Origin: Salegentibacter salegens
GTDB taxonomy: Bacteria; Bacteroidota; Bacteroidia; Flavobacteriales; Flavobacteriaceae
Length of the DNA stretch: 64,000 bases
Reading direction: 5' to 3'
NCBI RefSeq assembly: GCF_900142975.1
Contig: NZ_LT670848.1
Coordinates: 2,790,001 to 2,854,000 of the forward strand
Position numbers and translations under genes: made by a program. The notes below the pieces were generated by a model. It saw only the letters and a program-made list of their open reading frames with translations. It did not search any database and was not told the origin of the DNA. This document shows positions 8,714-15,886 of the stretch, piece by piece. Every line of letters begins with the position of its first letter. The first letter of the stretch is position 1.

Positions 8714-9166
8714 ATGCAAGAAGTATCACCAATTAACAGAAGTTATTTTTTATTGAAATTAACATTATTAATCGCTGTATTTTTTCTTTTCGTAATTCCT
8801 GCATCAGCGCAGGAGGAAATTGAAGAGATAGAACATTATGCTCAAACCTATGTAGGAGAAGCTTTTCATTTTGATGGAAAAACCATTCGGTTTAAAGAGG
8901 TGTTGTCAGATTCTCGTTGTCCGAGCGATGTAACTTGTGTTTGGGCCGGCGAGGCAAAAATCCTGATTGAAATATTTAAAAATGAAAAGTTGGTAGGAGA
9001 AGAAATTATTAGCAGCCTATCTCAAGAATTATCACTTGCGAAATTCTTTCAGGGTAATTTTTCACTTAATGCAATTGCGCTTACGCCATATCCCAAAACT
9101 TCCAGAAAAATAAAAACTTCAGATTACCGGCTTAAGTTTAAAGTAACGGAAATGCTAGAGAATTAA
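8714..9166 (+). CDS. Small secreted protein of unknown function
   Basis: A 150-aa exported protein. Residues about 11-32 are a signal peptide ending in PASAQ. The mature part has a single compact domain with the pair of Cys residues in SRCPSDVTCVWAGEAKI, a motif I have seen in Bacteroidetes hypothetical proteins, followed by beta-rich sequence ending KFKVTEML. The two Cys probably form a disulfide. It lies 48 bases after the ZIP gene in the same direction and may be co-transcribed. Its stop overlaps the convergent FeoB-associated peptide stop. No function can be assigned. Confidence 0.7.
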   Translation: MQEVSPINRSYFLLKLTLLIAVFFLFVIPASAQEEIEEIEHYAQTYVGEAFHFDGKTIRFKEVLSDSRCPSDVTCVWAGEAKILIEIFKNEKLVGEEIISSLSQELSLAKFFQGNFSLNAIALTPYPKTSRKIKTSDYRLKFKVTEMLEN

Positions 9167-9312
9167 CCACAACCACAGCCCGAAACGCCGCAGGCTTTGG
9201 TTTTTTCAGATTTCTTCTTTAAAAAAGCAGGTTTCCAGATAAATTTTGTCAAGATGTATCCCAGTGCGATCGCGAAAGTGATAAAAACAAGTATTTCCTG
9301 TAATAGTTCCAT
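9163..9312 (-). CDS. FeoB-associated Cys-rich membrane protein (49 aa)
   Basis: Translation of 9312-9163 gives 49 residues: MELLQEILVFITFAIALGYI, a short basic stretch (WKPAFLKKKSEKTKA), and a Cys-rich tail CGVSGCGCG. One membrane helix followed by a C-terminal Cys cluster is the hallmark of the FeoB-associated Cys-rich membrane protein family, which may act like FeoC. It is 35 bases downstream of feoB on the same strand and is the natural third gene of the operon. Its TAA overlaps the stop of the convergent secreted-protein gene (9164-9166). Confidence 0.82.
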   Translation of the reverse strand: MELLQEILVFITFAIALGYILTKFIWKPAFLKKKSEKTKACGVSGCGCG

Positions 9313-9347
9313 AATTATTAAGTCGTTTTTAAAGTTTTAACTTACAC

Positions 9348-11450
9348 TTATTTTAATAATTGAAAAGCCGCCAATGCAACTAAATAGGCAAAAAGGGTCA
9401 TTACCACTAATTGCAACACCGGCCATTTCCAGGTGTTGGTTTCCCTTTTAACAATTGCCAATGTACTCATACATTGCATTGCAAAGGCATAAAATAGTAA
9501 TAGGCTTACTCCGCTGGCAAATGTAAATAAAGGCCCACCTAAAATAGGATTAATCTCTGCCGCCATCCTGTTTTTAATAGTTTCTTCTTCATCGCTGCCA
9601 ACACTATAAATGGTTGCCAAAGTGCCTACAAAAACTTCTCGCGCAGCAAAAGAACTGATTATGGCGATCCCAATTTTCCAATCGTACCCTAAAGGCGCGA
9701 CCACGGGCTCAATACCTCTTCCCATAATCCCGATATAGGAATTTCTAAGTTTAAATGAAGCGATTTTTTCTTCTAATTCCCCTTCTGAAATCTCAGTGTT
9801 TTGTGAATATTCTGAAGTAACGATTTCTTCAGCCTGGTTAAAATTATCGCCGGGCCCGTAACTGGCCAAAACCCATAAAATAATAGAAATGGCCAGGATT
9901 ATTTTTCCGGCACCAAAAACAAAAGATTTGGTTTTTTCTATCACGTTAATGGTGATATTTTTCCCCATTGGGAGTTTATAATTGGGCATTTCAATCACAA
10001 ACTGACTGCGGGTTTTTATATTCAGAATTAAATTCAAAATCCAGGCAGACCCAATGGCCACTGCAAATCCTAAAAGATAAAGTAACATTAGAGTTAAACC
10101 TTGCAGGTTAAAACCCCAAACAGCCCGATCTGGAATTACCAGGGCGATTATAATTAAATATACCGGTAGACGCGCAGAACAGGTAGTAAATGGCACGACT
10201 AAAATGGTGATTAAGCGTTCTTTCCAACTTTCAATATTCCGGGTAGCCATTACTGCGGGAATGGCGCAGGCAGTTCCTGAAACCAATGGTACAACGCTTT
10301 TTCCGCTAAGGCCGAATTTTCGCATAATACGGTCCATTAAAAAGACCACACGACTCATATACCCGGTTTCTTCCAGAATAGAAATAAAGAAAAACAGGAA
10401 AGCGATTTGTGGAATAAAAATAACAATCCCGCCAAGGCCGGGAATAATACCTTCGGCAATAAGATTGGTGAAGGCACCCGCCGGGAGGCTTGTCTTTGTC
10501 CATTCACTTAGAAAAGCAAAAGTTTCGTCTATAAGATCCATTGGGTAACTGGACCAACTATAAATTGCCTGGAAAATCAATAAAAGAATACCGAAAAATA
10601 TGGCGTAACCCCAAACTTTGTGAGTGAGGACACGGTCTAAACGCGAACGAAGATCTTTGGCAGAACTGGCATCTACCTTCATTGCTTCTTTTAAAACTCC
10701 ATTTATAAACTGATACCTTAAAATAGTTTCTTTGTGCTGAAGTTTCTTTAATTCGGTATGTGATTTGGTGTCAAAAAGATCAGAACTACTAATCTCGTTT
10801 CTGTTAATATTCCCAAAGTTTACATCTTGAGTAATTACCAGCCAAAGTTTATAAAGCGATTGGTTTGGGAATGCTTTCCGCAGCCTTTCAAAATATTCGG
10901 GAGCAATAATAGAAGCATTAACACAAGGTTCATTTGAAATATGCCGATAATTGATTATAGCTTCTTTAAGCTCGTCAATCCCCGTGTTTTTTCGGGCACT
11001 AACTAAGGTGACTTTTGTTTTTAAACGTTCTTCAAGTAAATCTACATCAAGGGAAATTCCTTTGCGTTCCATCCTGTCGGCCATATTAATTACCAGGATT
11101 GTTGGAATTCCAAGGTCTTTAATTTGGGTAAAAAGAAGTAGATTTCGTTTTAAATTCTCTACATCGCTAACTACAACAGCAACATCGGGATAATCTTTAT
11201 CGCTTTTGTTTAGCAATAATTCTATCACCACGTTTTCATCTAAAGACGAAGCATTAAGGCTGTAAGTTCCCGGAAGGTCCAGGATATGGGCTTTAAGTCC
11301 GCGCGGAAGTTTGCAGATTCCTTCTTTTTTTTCCACCGTAATTCCGGGGTAATTTCCTACTTTTTGATTTAGCCCTGTGAGCTGATTAAAAACAGAGGTT
11401 TTACCGGTATTTGGATTTCCTATTAAGGCGACGTTTATTTGTTTAGCCAT
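9348..11450 (-). CDS. feoB: Ferrous iron transport protein B
   Basis: A 700-aa Fe(II) transporter of the inner membrane. The N-terminal G-protein domain (about 1-170) shows G1 GNPNTGKTS (11-19), G3 DLPGTYS and G4 NMADRMERKG. The C-terminal half has the paired Gate motifs of FeoB, including VVPLVSGTACAIPAVMA with its conserved Cys and SSFAAREVFVGTLATI. Total length is normal for FeoB. It starts 1 base after the feoA stop and is followed by the Cys-rich peptide, giving a feoA-feoB-peptide operon. Expression is probably repressed by iron through the DtxR-type regulator. Confidence 0.97.
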   Translation of the reverse strand: MAKQINVALIGNPNTGKTSVFNQLTGLNQKVGNYPGITVEKKEGICKLPRGLKAHILDLPGTYSLNASSLDENVVIELLLNKSDKDYPDVAVVVSDVENLKRNLLLFTQIKDLGIPTILVINMADRMERKGISLDVDLLEERLKTKVTLVSARKNTGIDELKEAIINYRHISNEPCVNASIIAPEYFERLRKAFPNQSLYKLWLVITQDVNFGNINRNEISSSDLFDTKSHTELKKLQHKETILRYQFINGVLKEAMKVDASSAKDLRSRLDRVLTHKVWGYAIFFGILLLIFQAIYSWSSYPMDLIDETFAFLSEWTKTSLPAGAFTNLIAEGIIPGLGGIVIFIPQIAFLFFFISILEETGYMSRVVFLMDRIMRKFGLSGKSVVPLVSGTACAIPAVMATRNIESWKERLITILVVPFTTCSARLPVYLIIIALVIPDRAVWGFNLQGLTLMLLYLLGFAVAIGSAWILNLILNIKTRSQFVIEMPNYKLPMGKNITINVIEKTKSFVFGAGKIILAISIILWVLASYGPGDNFNQAEEIVTSEYSQNTEISEGELEEKIASFKLRNSYIGIMGRGIEPVVAPLGYDWKIGIAIISSFAAREVFVGTLATIYSVGSDEEETIKNRMAAEINPILGGPLFTFASGVSLLLFYAFAMQCMSTLAIVKRETNTWKWPVLQLVVMTLFAYLVALAAFQLLK

Positions 11451-11451
11451 G

Positions 11452-11682
11452 TTAGCTTATCAGGTCAATTTCTATAAGTAAAGCGATTTCTTTTCTAATA
11501 GCCAGGTGGCTTCCGTTTATGTTAAGATACATGGGATCCCTAAAAGGAGCCATTTGTAACATTTGCACTTCATTACCCGGCAAACAACCCATTTCGAGCA
11601 ATTTTAGCGGAATATTTTCTGCAGAAAAATCTTTGATAATTCCGCGTTCACCACGTTTTAAATCGGCCAGGGTTCGTTTCAC
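11452..11682 (-). CDS. feoA: Ferrous iron transport protein A
   Basis: A 76-aa SH3-like cytoplasmic partner of FeoB. It has the family pattern LKRGERGIIKDF, LLEMGCLPGNEVQML and LAIRKEIALLIEI. The start is GTG (11680-11682); no ATG fits upstream. It is the first gene of the feo operon, separated from feoB by one base. A TACTTTTG -7 box and a TTTAGA/TTTAAA palindrome precede it. Confidence 0.95.
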   Translation of the reverse strand: MKRTLADLKRGERGIIKDFSAENIPLKLLEMGCLPGNEVQMLQMAPFRDPMYLNINGSHLAIRKEIALLIEIDLIS

Positions 11683-11688
11683 TTTTTA

Positions 11689-11705
11689 TTTAGATTGATT
11701 TTAAA
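11689..11705. promoter_or_regulatory. TTTAGA-n5-TTTAAA, candidate metal-regulator site before feoA
   Basis: TTTAGATTGATTTTAAA resembles the palindrome at 7025-7040 but has a 5-base spacer. It lies between the feoA -7 box and the start codon, where a bound repressor would block transcription. Weak but well placed. Confidence 0.35.
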
Positions 11706-11710
11706 CAAGA

Positions 11711-11718
11711 CAAAAGTA
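11711..11718 (-). promoter_or_regulatory. -7 box TACTTTTG for feoAB
   Basis: The minus strand reads TACTTTTG (TAnnTTTG), 28 bases before the feoA GTG. Confidence 0.6.
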
Positions 11719-11763
11719 AGGTAAAATTTCAGCAGGAAAAAATTTCAATACAAAAACTCCTTT

Positions 11764-12435
11764 TTAACGATATTCACGTTTTAACACCTTGATATCGTGC
11801 ATTAGGTTTTTTATGGCTTCGGCATCGGTACCGTCATAAAATCCGCGAATGCGTTTTTCTTTATCTACAAGTACAAAATTTTCGGTATGAATCATATCGT
11901 AAGGCCCGCCATCGCCATTGCTTTTTGAAGCGAGATAAGATTTCCTAGCCAGTTCATAAATGTGTTTCTTATCGCCCGTAACCAGGTTCCATTTTTCATC
12001 AATTACACCTTTTTCTTCGGCATATTTCTTTAAAACCGGTACAGAATCGGTTTTTGGGAAAACCGTATGGGAGAGTAATAAAACTTCAGGGTCATCTTTA
12101 ATTTTCTGCTGAATTTCCAGCATATGATCGGTCATTATGGGGCAAATGGTAAGGCAGGTGGTAAAGAAGAAATCGGCCACGTAAATTTTATTCTCGTAAA
12201 AATCTTGAGTAATAGTATCGCCATTTTGGTTGATAAGCTCAAAATCTTTTATGGTGTGGTATTTACGAACGTATTGAACGGTAGAATCTACCAATTCGGC
12301 ATTTACCATATCTGGTTGAAAAACGGGTAAACGTTCTTTTGGGGTTAAGAGCGTATAAATACTATAAATTATTATTACCGAAAGTATAAACAGGACAATG
12401 GCAAATTTCTTGAGCCAGGCAAAAAGATCACGCAT
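11764..12435 (-). CDS. SCO1/SenC-family protein
   Basis: A 223-aa membrane-anchored thioredoxin-fold protein. One N-terminal helix (about 11-30) holds the domain in the periplasm. The copper-binding CxxxC is FTTCLTICPIM (Cys94, Cys98), and the distal His is in LLSHTVFPKTD. SCO proteins deliver copper to, or reduce the Cu-A site of, cytochrome c oxidase. It stands alone between the feo operon and rseP. The leader contains copy 2 of the dispersed repeat, whose end lies about 20 bases before the ATG. Confidence 0.92.
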   Translation of the reverse strand: MRDLFAWLKKFAIVLFILSVIIIYSIYTLLTPKERLPVFQPDMVNAELVDSTVQYVRKYHTIKDFELINQNGDTITQDFYENKIYVADFFFTTCLTICPIMTDHMLEIQQKIKDDPEVLLLSHTVFPKTDSVPVLKKYAEEKGVIDEKWNLVTGDKKHIYELARKSYLASKSNGDGGPYDMIHTENFVLVDKEKRIRGFYDGTDAEAIKNLMHDIKVLKREYR

Positions 12436-12454
12436 ACTTTTAGATTTTCAGGAA

Positions 12455-12516
12455 AATTTACTCGATAATCGAGATTTTAATGCTCCGAGGTTTGTCTCGA
12501 AAATCAGACAATTGTT
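12455..12516 (-). repeat. Dispersed repeat, copy 2 (upstream of the SCO gene)
   Basis: Read on the minus strand this has TTTTCGAGACAAACC, GGAGCATTAAAAT, then CTCGATTATCGAG and TAAATT. It aligns along about 60 bases with 7119-7177. As in copy 1, its 3' end sits just 5' of a start codon (12435). Confidence 0.65.
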
Positions 12517-12624
12517 TACTGCAAAATTAAGTGCTAACAATCAATTAGTCGCAGTTTAAAACTTAAAATTTCAGATGACTATAACAGGAAGGCTTTTAAA
12601 CTTTTTTAGGAGATTATAAAAGTT

Positions 12625-12632
12625 TACTTTTG
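12625..12632 (+). promoter_or_regulatory. -7 box TACTTTTG for rseP
   Basis: TACTTTTG fits TAnnTTTG. Transcription should begin about 12639, which rules out the in-frame TTG at 12630 as start and supports the ATG at 12660. Confidence 0.6.
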
Positions 12633-12659
12633 TGCGATTTAAAATTTGAAGCATTACGC

Positions 12660-13976
12660 ATGGATCCATTTATAGTTAAAGCCATACAGTTACTGTTAAG
12701 CTTGTCTTTACTTATAGTCTTACACGAACTTGGGCATTTTATTCCCGCTAAAATATTTAAAACCAGAGTAGAAAAATTCTTTCTCTTTTTTGATGTGAAA
12801 TTCGCACTTTTCAAGAAGAAAATTGGTGGAACCGTTTATGGTATTGGATGGTTGCCTTTGGGAGGTTATGTGAAAATTTCTGGAATGATAGACGAAAGTA
12901 TGGATAAGGAGCAAATGGCGAAACCGCCGGAGCCCTGGGAATTTAGAAGTAAACCCGCCTGGCAACGACTTATTATTATGCTTGGAGGAGTTACTGTAAA
13001 CCTGGTACTTGGTTTTCTTATCTATATGATGATCATGTTTGTTTGGGGTAAGAATTATGTTGGCCCCGATGAAATGCCAGAAGGTTTTGCCATTGCCGAA
13101 GAATTTAAGCAATACGGTTTTGAAGATGGTGATCGCGTTTTGCATATAAACGGAGAGGATCTTCAAAATAGTGATGATGTAAATCGCTACCTTTTTATGC
13201 GGGATGTAAATAGTATTACTGTAATACATCAAAATGGAGAAGAAGAAGTTATTGAGGTTCCTGAAGATATAGGGGAACAAATGTGGGAACAAGGGATTAT
13301 GATACCTTTTATTCCTATCCAAAATGCAGTACTGGATAGTGTTGTGCCAGATCAAGCCGCCGGTATTGCCGGACTTCAAAAAGGTGATAGCCTAATAGCA
13401 TTAAATAACCAGGAGATTGGTTACTGGCACGAAATAAAGAGAATAAGCTCAGAAAATAAGGAAAAAGACATGGAGCTCGTGTTTAAACGAGGCGAGGAGA
13501 TTAAGAGTGTTATGGTAGCACCAGATGAAGAAGGTATTCTTGGTTTTTCTGTTAAACGTAATTTTGAAGTTAAACAACAAAAGTATGGGTTTGTTGAAAG
13601 TGTTAAGCAAGGTTTTGATTATGGTTACTGGACATTACACGATTATGTAGCCCAGTTTAAATATGTTTTTACTCAAAAAGGAGCCACACAATTAGGTGGG
13701 TTTGGAGCCATTGGCGGGTTGTTCCCCGATACCTGGAATTGGAAAGGATTCTGGCATACTACAGCATTGATTTCTATAATCCTTGCCTTTATGAACATTT
13801 TGCCTATCCCTGCTTTGGATGGCGGACATGTGATGTTTCTCTTATATGAAATGATAACCGGTAGAAAACCCAACGATAAATTTATGGAAGTTGCCCAAAT
13901 GGTTGGCTTTTTTATCTTAATCGCGTTGGTGCTTTATGCCAATGGAAACGATGTATACCGTTGGTTATTTGAATGA
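12660..13976 (+). CDS. rseP: RseP-like site-2 intramembrane zinc metalloprotease
   Basis: A 438-aa membrane protease. The zinc site HExxH is VLHELGHFI (His22, Glu23, His26), and the third ligand is in the C-terminal NILPIPALDGGHV (Asp about 386). Between them are PDZ domains, with the repeats GDRVLHINGEDL and GLQKGDSLIALNNQEI. RseP cuts transmembrane anti-sigma factors and signal peptides. The frame is open from a TTG at 12630, but the -7 box makes ATG 12660 (MDPFIVKAIQ) the start. It is probably monocistronic and lies upstream of tRNA-Asn. Confidence 0.95.
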   Translation: MDPFIVKAIQLLLSLSLLIVLHELGHFIPAKIFKTRVEKFFLFFDVKFALFKKKIGGTVYGIGWLPLGGYVKISGMIDESMDKEQMAKPPEPWEFRSKPAWQRLIIMLGGVTVNLVLGFLIYMMIMFVWGKNYVGPDEMPEGFAIAEEFKQYGFEDGDRVLHINGEDLQNSDDVNRYLFMRDVNSITVIHQNGEEEVIEVPEDIGEQMWEQGIMIPFIPIQNAVLDSVVPDQAAGIAGLQKGDSLIALNNQEIGYWHEIKRISSENKEKDMELVFKRGEEIKSVMVAPDEEGILGFSVKRNFEVKQQKYGFVESVKQGFDYGYWTLHDYVAQFKYVFTQKGATQLGGFGAIGGLFPDTWNWKGFWHTTALISIILAFMNILPIPALDGGHVMFLLYEMITGRKPNDKFMEVAQMVGFFILIALVLYANGNDVYRWLFE

Positions 13977-13995
13977 TAGAATTAGAAACAATTAT

Positions 13996-14043
13996 TCACC
14001 GAAAAAAACCTGAAAAAAATTCAATTTTTGTTTTGCGGTGATT
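13996..14043 (+). terminator. Possible terminator after rseP
   Basis: CACCG (13997-14001) and CGGTG (14037-14041), with A-rich and T-rich arms between them, can form a long imperfect hairpin. It is the only stem-forming element between rseP and the tRNA promoter. Weak support. Confidence 0.35.
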
Positions 14044-14055
14044 TAAAATTTGGTT

Positions 14056-14063
14056 TATATTTG
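14056..14063 (+). promoter_or_regulatory. -7 box TATATTTG for tRNA-Asn
   Basis: TATATTTG matches TAnnTTTG, 23 bases before the tRNA 5' end. Confidence 0.55.
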
Positions 14064-14085
14064 CAACCGCAAAAGAGCGAAACAC

Positions 14086-14159
14086 TCCTCCTTAGCTCAG
14101 TTGGTTAGAGCATCTGACTGTTAATCAGAGGGTCCTTGGTTCGAGCCCAAGAGGGGGAG
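14086..14159 (+). tRNA. tRNA-Asn (anticodon GTT)
   Basis: A full cloverleaf can be drawn. The acceptor TCCTCCT pairs with AGGGGGA. The D-arm is GCTC/GAGC. The anticodon stem TCTGA/TCAGA holds loop CTGTTAA (anticodon GTT). The T-arm CTTGG/CCAAG has loop TTCGAGC, and G is the discriminator. CCA is not encoded. It marks the left edge of the accessory region. Confidence 0.97.
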
Positions 14160-14171
14160 CTTAGTAAAGAC

Positions 14172-14206
14172 AAGCCATTCAAGAAATTGAATGGCTTTGT
14201 TTTTTT
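14172..14206 (+). terminator. Terminator after tRNA-Asn
   Basis: Perfect 11-bp arms AAGCCATTCAA (14172-14182) and TTGAATGGCTT (14187-14197) with a 4-base loop are followed by a run of T. Confidence 0.85.
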
Positions 14207-14207
14207 A

Positions 14208-14232
14208 GTGGGGACAACATAGGGACAACATT
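14208..14232 (+). repeat. Tandem GGGACAACA motif next to tRNA-Asn
   Basis: GGGGACAACATAGGGACAAC repeats GGGACAACA twice with a 2-base spacer, immediately after the tRNA terminator. Short direct repeats of this kind occur near integrase attachment sites, but no matching copy was recognised at the right end. Confidence 0.3.
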
Positions 14233-14327
14233 TTTTTATGGATCAATCCTAATTGTTGTGTTTAAGCAAAAATTGTAGTTAATCTATGTAAGAAGAATTC
14301 TTCATTTTTCCCTCTTCTAACTGAGCG

Positions 14328-14504
14328 CTATGCGCTTTTATTTTTTGCGCTGAAAGATTCTAGGGACGCATTTGTACTTCTGCTGATGAAGTAATTGAGT
14401 ATGGACCTGTAATTAAAGGTTGTGGTTTTGGCAATAGATTTGAAGGCCTTAAATTCTGTATCCTCTACATCTTTGTACTAGTGGGCGAGTTTTGAATAGA
14501 CCAC
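14328..14504 (-). pseudogene. Relic of an ISL3-type transposase (C-terminal piece)
   Basis: On the minus strand, one frame reads YKDVEDTEFKAFKSIAKTT and then SILNYFISRSTNASLESFSA. This is the C-terminal signature of ISL3 (IS204/IS1001/IS1165) transposases in Bacteroidetes. An in-frame TAG lies just before YKDV, the frame ends at 14328, and no catalytic region is left, so it is a dead fragment. It lies right behind tRNA-Asn, next to the GGGGACAACA/GGGACAACA direct repeats, and supports a mobile origin for the region to the right. No other gene is seen in 14160-14717. Confidence 0.7.
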
Positions 14505-14717
14505 CTGCACTGAGTTTGCTTTACAGGTTCTTCCAATATCTGTGGATAACCTCGACACTAGTCAAGAGGAAGTGATTTCTTGCAACGGAGAGTTTAATTT
14601 AAAGCAATGGTTATTTGCTAAAGTTTATTTTTTTTATTCAAAGTGATTTAGTTTTGTAAAACCAAAATAATAAAAATCGAAAATCCTTTTTTAGAAAAAC
14701 CCATTTATAAAAAAAAA

Positions 14718-15581
14718 TTATAGAAGACGAGTTATATAATTATAACTTTCGTTTAAACTTTTAAAATCTGGCATTTCAAAATTCTCCTGTTCCAGGATAT
14801 AATGTTCTACACCAGATATTTCTGCACTTTTGAATATTTCTTTATAATCAATACTTCCATTGCCAATTTCGGTATTCAGCTCTGGATCTTCTTTATGCAT
14901 ATCCTTTACATGCCATAATTTAAATCTTCCTGGATATTTTTCAAATAATGAAATAGGGTTTATTCCTGCTCTAACAACCCAGTAAATATCCATTTCGAAT
15001 GTAACCAGGTCTTCATCTGTATTATTTAATAAAATATCATACCCGGTAGTATCATCCATTTTTTCAAATTCAAATGCATGATTATGATAGGCTAGGGTGA
15101 TTCCTGCCGACTTGCACATTTCACCAGCTTGATTAAATTTTTCAGCAATATTTTGATAGTCTGATTTGGATTCACGAAGGTTCTCTTCAATACTGGGAAT
15201 AATAATATACTCCTGACCGAGTTGATTTGCTACTGAAATTATTTCTTTGAAGTTTTCAAAGTCCCCTTTAATAAGGGAATTACCGTCGTAATGGCCGCTA
15301 GGTGATATCAGGTTATTTTTTGTGAGTTCTTCTTTAAGTTCTGCAATGCTTATCCCCCAAAATTTACCATCGTTGTATCCATAGGTTTCTATTTCATTAA
15401 AACCGACATTAGCCAACTTCTTCAAGATCTCCATGGGGTTATCGGCAATTGTTTCTCTTAATGAATAAAGCTGAATACCTATAGCCAACTTTTCCTTAGT
15501 CGAAAAACTGAAACTTGGAGCAATTGAGCAGGCTACTAATGCCAGTCCGGTTTGTTTGATAAAATTCCTTCTATGTACCAT
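14718..15581 (-). CDS. Sugar phosphate isomerase/epimerase-type TIM-barrel protein (exported)
   Basis: A 287-aa xylose-isomerase-like TIM barrel. The N-terminus MVHRRNFIKQTGLALVACS looks like a Tat or lipoprotein signal (RRNFIK), so it probably acts in the periplasm. Barrel motifs include GIQLYSLRE, GFNEIETYGY, AYHNHAFEF, FEMDIYWVVRAG, LWHVKDMH and YILEQENF, with His, Glu and Asp residues suited to bind a divalent metal. It is divergent from the GMC oxidoreductase, 305 bases away. Proteins of this family in similar loci act on 3-keto-sugars or their products. The exact reaction is unknown. Confidence 0.82.
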   Translation of the reverse strand: MVHRRNFIKQTGLALVACSIAPSFSFSTKEKLAIGIQLYSLRETIADNPMEILKKLANVGFNEIETYGYNDGKFWGISIAELKEELTKNNLISPSGHYDGNSLIKGDFENFKEIISVANQLGQEYIIIPSIEENLRESKSDYQNIAEKFNQAGEMCKSAGITLAYHNHAFEFEKMDDTTGYDILLNNTDEDLVTFEMDIYWVVRAGINPISLFEKYPGRFKLWHVKDMHKEDPELNTEIGNGSIDYKEIFKSAEISGVEHYILEQENFEMPDFKSLNESYNYITRLL

Positions 15582-15886
15582 ATTTATAATCTTTAGATTA
15601 CTAATTTTTTACAAAGCTTAGAAAATTAGGATTTTAATCACTCAATTATCTAATCTAAATATAATTTATTACTAAAGAACCAATAATAAATCAAAAAAAT
15701 TCAAGAATGATAGAATAATACAATAAAGTGAATAAATAGTATTATTAGGAGTATCCCTCATAGTATAATTTAGTTCTTAAGAATTTGCTAAAAAAACTAC
15801 CTTTAGATTTAATTAATGTTAATTTTTTGAGGTTTGGTTTTTACTCTCTTAAAAATAAATCCCAAATTTCCATAATTAAAAAATGA
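15582..15886. other. Divergent intergenic region of locus A
   Basis: This AT-rich 305-base gap separates the isomerase gene from the GMC oxidoreductase gene. No gene is seen. It should hold the two promoters. AATTAGGATT at 15624-15633 recurs inverted at about 28190, before the AraC gene, and may be a regulator site. Confidence 0.4.

Noticed and set aside
12720..13379. 219-codon frame on the minus strand
   Set aside because: It lies wholly inside rseP, whose zinc and PDZ motifs are clear; composition (many His, Asn, Lys, Tyr) is that of an antisense shadow.
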